This document shows, piece after piece, positions 1 through 9,500 of a DNA stretch of 64,000 nucleotides. Made by a program: the position numbers and the translations under genes. The notes beneath the pieces were generated by a model. The model was given only the letters and a program-made list of their open reading frames with translations. It did not search any database and was not told the origin of the DNA. The stretch is from Maylandia zebra. Lineage: Eukaryota; Chordata; Actinopteri; Cichliformes; Cichlidae. The first letter of the stretch is position 1, and the number at the start of each line of letters is the position of its first letter. Where the stretch lies: contig NC_135167.1 of NCBI RefSeq assembly GCF_041146795.1, forward strand, positions 4,802,454 through 4,866,453, written 5' to 3'.

Positions 1-129
1 AAAAATCAAAGCAATTAACAGTTTCACCTCCAAGCAAAATATGCGAGATGCTCAGCTATTGTCTGAAAGACTGAAAACAAGAGGCCTTATACACTGTAAA
101 CATAGGAACTGATGATACAGTTACTTATA

Positions 130-600
130 TGTCCCACCAGGCCTCCTCTCGGTGGGACATGCCTCCACCTCAGCAGGAGGCATCCTTGTCAGATGCCCGC
201 AGCACCTCAACTGGCTCCTTTCAATGTGGTGGAGCAGCGGCTGTACTCGGATGACTTCTCGCCCTAAGGGAGAGGCCAGCCACCCTTCAGTGGAAGCCCA
301 TTTCCACCGCTTGTATTCGCAGTCTCGTTCTTTTGGTCACTACCATGACCATAGGTGAGGGTAGGGTTGTAGATCGACTGGTAAATTGAGAGCTTCGCTT
401 TTACACTCAGCTCCCTGATTGCAGACTGCATCACTGCAGCCGCAGCACCAATCTGTCTGTCAGTCTCCTGCTCTCTTCTCCAATCACTCGTGAACAAGAC
501 CCCGAGATACTTAAACTCTTCCACTTGGGGCAAGAACTCGTCCCAAACCCAGAGTGGGCTCTGCACCCTTTTCCGCCCACTCCGGGTCAGGGACGAGCTC
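130..600 (-). mobile_element. RTE-clade LINE fragment (C-terminal end of ORF2)
   Basis: On the minus strand, 566-264 reads as the end of a non-LTR reverse transcriptase: VEEFKYLGVLFTS, then a stretch on the pattern DRQIGAAAAVMQS, then AKLSIYQSIYNPTLTYGH. This pattern is typical of RTE/Rex3-like fish LINEs. The frame breaks after TYGHG, and the rest (130-260) continues only as degraded sequence. No intact ORF or target duplication is visible, so this is a dead 5'-truncated copy. Clade placement is from memory of the family's motifs. Confidence 0.65.
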
Positions 601-894
601 CTGCCCCAAGTGGGGCATAATTATAGAGCTAATGTGAATTCAGCTAAGGTATGCTGAATCTTTAAGCTGGATGATTGTTTGCTTTTCTCCGACCTTTTGT
701 GCTCACATTCTAATACATTTTTATAATTCTACATTGTCGATTTCTACATTCTAATATAACCCAAGTACAGCCGGATTCCTAGTAATGTCTTTTTTTTTTT
801 AAAAATTTGACAGGCAATAGAAAGAGTATATGATAACAATTCAAATACCACACAATAACGACATTAACCCTTTAACTAACTGTTGAGATCACCA

Positions 895-3020
895 TTCTTC
901 ATCATCATCATCATAATCGTTTATTTGTATAGCACTTTAAGAACACACCAGGCAGACCAAAGTGCTGAACAACACAGATCAAAACAACTACCAAATTAAA
1001 AATACCATAGAATCATTAAAAAATAGACGCTTGTCTAATATGGAGGGGAAGGTTATTCCAGAGCATTGGAGCCGCGATTGAAAACGCTCGGTCTCCTCTG
1101 CATTTCAGCCATGACTTAGGGCCCGACAGCAACAGCCACTCAGCTGAATGGAGCGAGCGAGGAAGAACGTGCTTCAGCAAATCAGATAAGTAGACAGGAG
1201 CCAAACCATTTAAAGATTTAAAAACCAATAAAAGGACTTTAAAACGAACCCTAAATTCAATGGGAGGCCAATGCAAGGAGGCCAGAACCGGAGTGATGTG
1301 ATCGAATTTCCTACTACCGGATAAAAATTGTGCCGCCGCATTTTGCACTAACTGCAGGCGTGACAAGGTGTCCGACCCAACCCCTATTAAAAGGGAATTA
1401 CAATAGTCTAGACGTGAGGTGATAAAAGCATGAATAAGAGTTTCCAAATTTGTCACGGTTTGCCGGGGCAAGCCGTGTGGAGTAGTAGAAAGGACCCAAA
1501 AGGCGGCAGCTCTGGTGCAGGTGAATATTTATTTACAAGGGTGGGTACAAACAGCAATGGTGGGAAAACATGAAACCGGAAACCTAAACTGGGTAAACTA
1601 ACAACACAAACCAGAAATGAAGATGCAGGGAGGTCCGGGGAAATACATACGGAGAGACGTAGGGAGACCGAGGGGAAACAACACAGACGAACCAGCAACT
1701 ACCATGACAGAAGACACAACTTAAATACACTCAGAGAACACAGGGAGATTACACACAGGTGGGGAACACAGCTGGGAGTGATTACGTGACGAGACTAGGG
1801 AGGCAAACTGAAAACACTCACATAAGACGCAGACCTTCACAATAAAACAGGAAACACATACACACAATGACACAACACACCAACTTAACACAGACTGGGG
1901 GACACAGAACATAGGAACATGAACCACGAAACAGAAGAGTACAAACACCCAAGGCAACCAAAACCACAGAATACTAATAAACTAAACATAAACACGGAGT
2001 CGCAGACTCCAGACCATGACAAAATTGGGTTTGGAAAGGAAAAGCTTAACCTTTGATAGGCGTCTGAGGTGATAAAAAGCTGATTTTACCACCCCATTTA
2101 CATGACCTTCAAAAGTAAGCGCAGACTCAAGTTTACCACCAAGATTAGTGATTGAACTTTTCAGATGGGAGGTCAAATCACCAAAATCAACATCTGGAGA
2201 ATCAGTAGAACGATGCAGGCCATATAAAATTGCTTCCGTTTTGCGATCATTAAAATTCAGAAAATTATTTGCCATCCATAATTTAATATCGCTAAGACAG
2301 TCAAGCAGTGATTGACATGGGGAGGTATCCAAATGACTAAAAGGCAAATAAAGCTGACAGTCATCGGCATACAAATGAAATGACACTCCGTGTTTACGAA
2401 AAATCGCACCAAGAGGGAGTAAATACTGCGAGAAAAATAATGGCTCAAAGATAGATCCCTGGGGCACACCCCAAAGCAGAGGGGCAACAGAGGAAGTGGG
2501 CAGCCCCAGCTTAACACAAAAACTCCTTTTGGAAAGATGTGATTTTATCCATGACAATGCCAAATCAGAAATTCCCACACAGTGGTGTAAGCGGGAAATC
2601 AGCCGGTCGAGGTCCACTGTGTCAAATGTAGCTGTTATGTCCAATAACACAAGCACAGCATATTTACCACGATCAGTAGCAAAAAGAATGTCAGTCATAA
2701 CTTTAACAAGAGCTGTCTCCGCACTGTGAAAGGGCTTAAAACCAGATTGGAAGATTTCAGACAGTTGCGAGTCATTCAAGTAATCCAACAGCTGGGTATG
2801 TACAATCCTCTCCAAGATCTTGCTTAAAAAGGGAAGCTTGGAGATAGGTCTAAAATTTGACATAACAGAACTACCAAGGCCAGGTTTCTTAAGTAAGGGG
2901 TGTATGACTGCATGTTTAAATCCACTAGGAACTTGACTGGTTAACAGACTAGTATTGATAATTTTCAGGATATAAGTCTGCACTTTAAGGTTTATGGGAT
3001 TCATAAACCTTAAAGTGCAC
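895..3020 (-). mobile_element. L2/CR1-clade LINE, 5'-truncated, interrupted by a solo LTR
   Basis: The minus-strand frame 3037-2022 encodes a reverse transcriptase: LLKKPGLG, FRPISKLPFLSKILERIV, the LLDITATFDTVD region, then GVPQGSIFEP and YADDCQLYLPF carrying the catalytic YADD box. The same protein resumes beyond the inserted LTR at 1446-1016 ([42 protein letters not shown]). This is the usual L2/CR1 C-terminal block. The 3' end lies at about 895-905 in a CATCATCAT-type tail. The 5' junction at about 3019 carries two perfect hairpins, listed separately. The enzyme is truncated at its N-terminus and split, so it cannot be autonomous. Confidence 0.85.
1451..2021. mobile_element. Solo LTR inserted in the L2 LINE
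   Basis: The 571-bp block starts TGTCACGG and ends CATGACA, so it has the TG...CA ends of an LTR with a 5-bp terminal inversion (TGTCA/TGACA). The 5-bp direct repeat AAATT flanks it at 1446-1450 and 2022-2026. LINE coding sequence resumes on both sides. There are no internal gag or pol genes, so LTR-LTR recombination removed them. The parent family is unknown. Confidence 0.8.
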
Positions 3021-3057
3021 ATCCATACAACTGACAAAAGTCAGTTGTATGGATGTG
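2979..3057. repeat. Two adjoining perfect hairpins at a LINE 5' junction
   Basis: Arms 2979-2996 and 3002-3019 are an exact 18-bp inverted repeat with a 5-nt loop. Arms 3018-3035 and 3040-3057 are a second exact 18-bp inverted repeat with an AAAA loop. The two hairpins overlap by two bases. They lie where the minus-strand L2 LINE meets flanking DNA. Confidence 0.9.
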
Positions 3058-3292
3058 ATGTAATGAAATGAGTGTCTACCGCTCACATGGACTGTTTCTG
3101 TCTGTTACTCTCTGAACTCTTTGTAAATGCAAGGTAAACAGCAGTATGCTGTTGAATATAAAGCTACAGATGCATATACAGTCTAGAACAGAAGTGAAAA
3201 CACCACAGACTGTACATTAGCTACAACACTAAAAAGTCTGTTTCAAAAACAAAGAAAAAAAACCCTGAATCAAGTGCCCTTGAACTCTATTG

Positions 3293-3480
3293 GAGTGGCT
3301 ATAGCTCAGGAGGTAGAGCAGATCATGTGCTAGTTGGAAGGTTGGTAGTTTAATTCCTGCCTCCATGTTGCTGGGCCAGATGCTAATCCTGATTTGTTTT
3401 CCGATGAATTGATTGGCATATGAAGTGTGTGACTGTTATATAGAAAGCACTTAAGCATAGAAAAGGAACTCTAAAAAGTA
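3293..3480 (+). repeat. tRNA-derived SINE, degraded
   Basis: The head reads GGCTATAGCTCAGGAGGTAG (A-box-like), followed by a decayed B-box region (GGTTGGTAGTTTAATTCC). A shortened tail then reads AGAAAGCACTTAAGCATAG. It is a paralogue of the SINE at 4331 and lies upstream of the first visible exon of receptor copy 1. It is not a functional tRNA. Confidence 0.7.
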
Positions 3481-3531
3481 CTCTCATATATATGAGGGTA
3501 TATGATATGTATCCTTTTTTTTCCTTAACAG

Positions 3532-6500
3532 CTGGATTCTGTTTGATGAATACATGCAACTTTTCAAGGGGCCCTGAGGACACCATCACGTAAACATTTA
3601 CATTTTTATGATTAATTTTTTGTCTGTGTTCCTTTCTGTTTTTGAGTTTAAAAAAAACCTCTTAGATCTAACATTTATATGAGAGTAAAGTATAAAGAAT
3701 TAGTAGAGTTGAGATTTAAATCATATTCAAGAACAACACATTCTATGACATGAAATCACTGAATAGTTATAAATCAAAATGATTCATATTATCTTTTCCG
3801 TTTTTCTCTAAGGTCCTTAAAAAACATGGAAGAGGTTCTTAAGAAAACAGGCTTAAATGGAAAAACATTGATCGCAAATCCTTTCTGCAATTTAGTGGTC
3901 CTCGTGTTCCAGCCAGAGGCCAGGAAACGCATTGAAATGTATGCCAGTGACACGGAGGTACAAAAAAAGAAAGAAAATATTCTTAGTGGCAAACATGAAG
4001 TCAAACTACATCCCCCGTTGGCATTTTTTTCATTTTTCTGTCTTGACTGAAATTCACTACATTACCAAAAGTATTTGCATCACTCAAGTGATGCAAAATA
4101 TTTACATACAGTGTTTTGCTCTGTTTCTGATGATATAGGCAGGCGTGGCTCCTCTCCCCAACAGCACAGTGAGTGTTCAACTACCAGCAAAACTGGATGC
4201 TGGACCAAACAACAAGATTGTGTTTTCCATGTTTACATTTACTGAAACTAACAGGGTAAGACATTACACTTGGTTATATAAATGTATAGAAAAGGATGTG
4301 AATAGCTGTTGTTTAAGATGTGTTAAAATTGGGTGGCTGTAGCTCAGGTCAACTACTGATTGGAAGGTTGGTGGTTCGATGAACGTGTGTCAATGGTAGT
4401 TAGTAAGTACTTAGAAGCATAGAAGACCTTTGTTGCGTGAATCGGGTGAATGTGGCATGTTGTATAGAGGGCTTTGAATACTCCGGGAGATTAGAAAAGC
4501 ACTATATAAGAATCATTCCATTCCATTTTAAGAGCATCTATACCAGGGGTTGGCAACCCTTAACCCTTTTACGCAAGATGAAGATGACTTTGTAGTGGAA
4601 AGCACAGTTCTTCATTTCCTACCATAGAAGAAAGTGGTTAGTCAGAAACTCCACATCCTTCGCAGAGGTCATTTTCACACCTTCAGGGACCTTAATTAGA
4701 GGGGTCGACCAGCTCTCTCCCTGTGACTTGGGCCCAAAACATGACTCCATCACCTCCTTGCTGACGTTGCAGCCTTGTTGGGACATGGTGGCCGTCCACC
4801 AACCATCCACCTGGACCATCCAGGGTTGCATGCATCAGTGAACAAAACTATTTAAAGATTAGTCTTTATATACTTCTGGGTCCACTGCAGCTGTTTCTGC
4901 TTGTGAACATTGGTTAGGGGTGGCCAAATAGAAGGTTTATGCACAACTGCAAGTTTCTGGAGGATCCTACACCTTGACGTACGTGGGGTTCCAGAGACAC
5001 GAGCGGCTTCAAATATCTGTTTGCTGCTTTGTAATGGCCTTTCCGCAGGTGCTGTCTTAATCTGATGTATTTGTCTGGTAGAAACCTTCCTCGTTGTGCC
5101 TATATCTGCACAAACCTGTGTGTGCTCTGACTCAGCTACAAATCTCCTAACATTATGGTGATCACGCTTTAGTTTCCATGAATTATTTAAGGTTTTCATT
5201 ACATGTCCAAGGCATTTAACTATTTCACGCTTATCAGCAGCAGACAGATCCTTTTTCTTTCCCATATTGCTTGAAAATGGTGATCTGTTTAATAATGTGG
5301 AATATCCTTCTTTTGTAGTTTTTCCTTTAATTGGGCTCACCTAGCAAACAAAGTCACTTTCATCAACGCAGGACTGTAAGCTGTCATCTGTAAGGCATGA
5401 GCGGTGTTTGGTTTTAACATAGCTCATAGTGGAAAATAGCAGTTCACATACATATGTGTATCCGAAGATCGTCATGAATCTGAATGCATATTTCTTCATG
5501 TTTATGTGTTGAGGATGGCATTCCATGTTTCAAACACAAGTTAATAATTTTATTTTAATATTTCAAGATCACACTAATCTTCCAATTTAGAACTACAATT
5601 TTAAAAAAAGAACTAATGCAAATAAATTTAACTTTAATTAAATTATTATAATTTATTTTGTAAAGTCATGCGGAGCCACAGTATAAGGACGAAAAAGGCT
5701 GTGGAGCCGTGGGTTGCCGACCACTGATCTATACTAATTCTGTCTATTGTTTACACTGTATTATTTAACTACCATGGTTGGTTAGTTTTGTTTGTTGTAT
5801 CCCAAAGAGATTAAAGAAATATTGCCTCTAAATAGCACTTTGGCTTGAAATCAGTTTGTCGCTGCCATTAATTCCATTATTCACATTAATACCAGGCCTC
5901 AGTTTTTTATGTCTGTGCAGTTCTGCCAATAACCACAAATACACATAAGCTTTGAATAAAAGACACTAGAAACACATACATATATTTTTTATTGTTTTAG
6001 AAAAACAAAAATTGGTCACTATACTCTTTGGTCCTTCACGCCAATATGCTAGAGGAATATGCCAGATGTGCAAAGTGAATGCTCTTCTGCAGTTACTGTT
6101 TACAACAATACACCAAATGTAAATCAATATAAATTTAAATTAACTTGTAGGAATTTAAGTACACCGGTAAGAAATAACCATCACTGGGGGTCTTTTTCCT
6201 TTGGATACTGTAAAAGCCCTTCAGAATAGTGAAAAAATCTTACATGATGCATGTTTTAAACAAACCTTCCCATTAATATCAATGTGTCTTGTATTTTAGA
6301 AAATGTCTGAAGTGGCACGTGACCTATATAATCTAAAACTAGTTGGCCTGTTGGTACAAAATAAAAATATATCAGGACTAAGTGAACGTGTCAACATAAC
6401 CATGGAGGTTACCAAAAATATAAATGTAAGTGCAACTTCATTTCATCATTTATTCCATTCATACTTTACATATTATAGTATTAAATAACATGGAATGCAT

Positions 6501-9500
6501 TGTGTATGTGACTAACATAACATGCAGTATAATTGTGTTACAGGAAAACCAGACTCTCTCCTGTCAATTCTTAAATTTGTCAACAGGAAGTGAGTAACCA
6601 GTAATCACATTTGTGATGAATAGTAACATGTGACACAAATATGTTATTTTATGAATAGGAATGATTGAGGTTCATGGTTTCAATAGGGACCTACAGTGGG
6701 GCAAAAAAGTATTTAGTCAGCCACCGATTGTGCAAGTTCCCCCACTTAAAATGATGACAGAGGTCAGTAATTTGCACCAGAGGTACACTTCAACTGTGAG
6801 AGACAGAATGTGAAAAAAAAATCCATGAATTCACATGGTAGGATTTGTAAAGAATTTATTCGTAAATCAGGGTGGAAAATAAGTATTTGGTCACCTCAAA
6901 CAAGGAAAATCTCTGGCTCTCACAGACCTGTAACGTCTTCTGTAAGAAGCTTTTCTGTCCCCCACTCGTTACCTGTATGAATGGCACCTGTTTGAACTCA
7001 TCATCTGTATAAAAGACACCTGTCCACAGCCTCAAACAGTCAGACTCCAAACTCCGCCATGGCCAAGACCAAAGAGCTTTCGAAGGACACCAGGAAAAGT
7101 ATTGTAGACCTGCACCAGACTGGGAAGAGTGAATCTAAAATAGGCAAGCAGCTTGGTGTGAAAAAATCAACTGTGGGAGCAATCATCAGAAAATGGAAGA
7201 CATACAAGACCACTGATAATCTCCCTCGATCTGGGGCTCCACGCAAGATCTCATCCCGTGGGGTCAAAATGATCATGAGAACGGTGAGCAAAGATCCCAG
7301 AACCACACGGGGGGACCTGGTGAATGACCTGCAGAGAGCTGGGACCAAAGTAACAAAGGTCACCATCAGTAACACACTACAACGGCAGGGAATCAAATCC
7401 CGCAGTGCCAGACGTGTTCCGCTGCTGAAGCCAGTGCATGTCCAGGCCCGTCTGAAGTTTGCCAGAGAGCACATGGATGATACAGCAGAGGATTGGGAGA
7501 ATGTCATGTGGTCAGATGAAACCAAAGTAGAACTTTTTGGTATAAACTCAACTCGCCGTGTTTGGAGGAAGAAGAATACTGAGTTGCATCCCAAGAACAC
7601 CATACCTACTGTGAAGCATGGGGGTGGAAACATCATGCTATGGGGCTGTTTTTCTGCCAAGGGGACAGGACGACTGATCCGCGTTAAGGACAGAATGAAT
7701 GGGGCCATGTATCGTGAGATTTTGAGCCAAAACCTCCTTCCATCAGTGAGAACTTTGAAGATGAAACGAGGCTGGGTCTTCCAACATGACAATGATCCAA
7801 AACACACCGCCCCGGCAACAAAGGAGTGGCTCCGTAAGAAGCATTTGAAAGTCGTGGAGTGGCCTAGCCAGTCTCCAGACCTCAACCCCATAGAAAATCT
7901 GTGGCGGGAGTTGAAAGTCCGTGTTGCTCGGCGACAGCCCCAAAACATCACTGCTCTCGAGAAGATCTGCATGGAGGAATGGGCCAAAATACCAGCTACT
8001 GTGTGTGCAAACCTGGTAAAGACCTATCGTAAACGTTTGACCTCTGTTATTGCCAACAAAGGTTATGTTACAAAGTATTGAGTTGTATTTTTGTTATTGA
8101 CCAAATACTTATTTTCCACCCTGATTTACGAATAAATTCTTTACAAATCCTACCATGTGGATTCATGGATTTTTTTTTTCACATTCTGTCTCTCACAGTT
8201 GAAGTGTACCTCTGGTGCAAATTACTGACCTCTGTCATCATTTTAGGTGGGGGAACTTGCACAATCGGTGGCTGACTAAATACTTTTTTGCCCCACTGTA
8301 AAAGTTGAACTGTAATTCATTGGTGGCATCTTAACTATAATGGATCTCTTTGTTTTGCTTACCAGGTTATAGTGAGGATGGCTGTGAAACACTTTGGACA
8401 CGTAACCAGAGTAATGTCACCTGTTCCTGTAACCATCTCACGTACTTTGGTGTACTCCTGGTAAGACTGGACTTGTGCATTATATAAAGAGGAATTCAGG
8501 ATATACAAAAACAAATATTAATACAAGAGCCATTCATTTATAGCAAAACAAACAATCATTTAAAAAAAAAAACATCTACTATCTACTAGAGATGGACCGA
8601 TCTGATATTACGTATCGGTCCGATACTGACCTAAATTTCTGGATCGGACATCGGAGAGAAATAAAAAATGTAATCCGATCCATTAAATATCACGAAAGCA
8701 CTCCTCAAAACGTACGACATGGCGTAACTCTGCTCATAACCATAGCACGTCGGAGCAGTATGCGTCACGTGATAGAGCAGCTGTGGCGTGCGAGACCTGT
8801 CGGTGGTCTGGTTGAGCATTTGGAGCCTCGCTACCAAACCGGCATTTCATCTCCTAGAAAGTTATCCCAGAGAGAAGTAAAGCAAGTGTGTAAGTTCATC
8901 TCTGAATGTTTGTAAAGCATTCCCACCTTAAGCTTAACAACCGATATATGGAGCGACTGCCTCTCTCTCTCCCTCCCTCTCCTGTTGCTGCTTCAATCAT
9001 GAAACTGATCAATGATCGGCTGATCGGCTTTTCTGTCGCGAGTCCGTCTCTCTTGTTTGTTTTTGGCCCACTTTGCACGAGAAAGAGGAAACCAGCGGCT
9101 GAACAACAGCAGCATGTTTACGCTTGATAAGCTGTTGTTAGAATTTATTTAATATTACTTTCTACACCAGGATACTTTTCTACGTAGCTGACGGCTGGTA
9201 ACTGTGCAGGGGCGGATCTAGCAAAGTTTAGCCAGGGGGGCAGGTAAGAAAGGGGGTAAATCAACAAAAACATTGATAACTTTATGTAAATATGTATTTT
9301 CTCCACAGGTTTCTCCACATGTGTCAGAAAAGGACACAATAATATTGACGTATATTTCCCAAATTGGTTGTAGTGTCTCTCTTTTTGCCCTTTCCGTTGC
9401 AGTTTTGCTGTTCATCACAAATAGGTAACTTTTTTGATGATATTCTTTCAACATTCGTCAGTCATCTCCCGTCTCACATATTTAGTATCAGGCTCTTCTC

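Noticed and set aside
3091-3137. ATG frame encoding MDCFCLLLSELFVNA followed by a GTAAAC donor, a possible signal-peptide exon of copy 1
   Set aside because: The donor is in phase 2 while exon 3532 needs phase 1; joining them gives an in-frame stop in exon 3532. It would need a frameshift, so it is not annotated.
3293-3365. tRNA-like gene
   Set aside because: The A and B boxes belong to a SINE head; the cloverleaf is not intact and a SINE body follows.
7040-7987. 315-codon minus-strand frame opposite the Tc1 transposase (also 52833-53780 and 45260-46012)
   Set aside because: Antisense shadow of the transposase; no family resemblance, present only because the coding strand is conserved.
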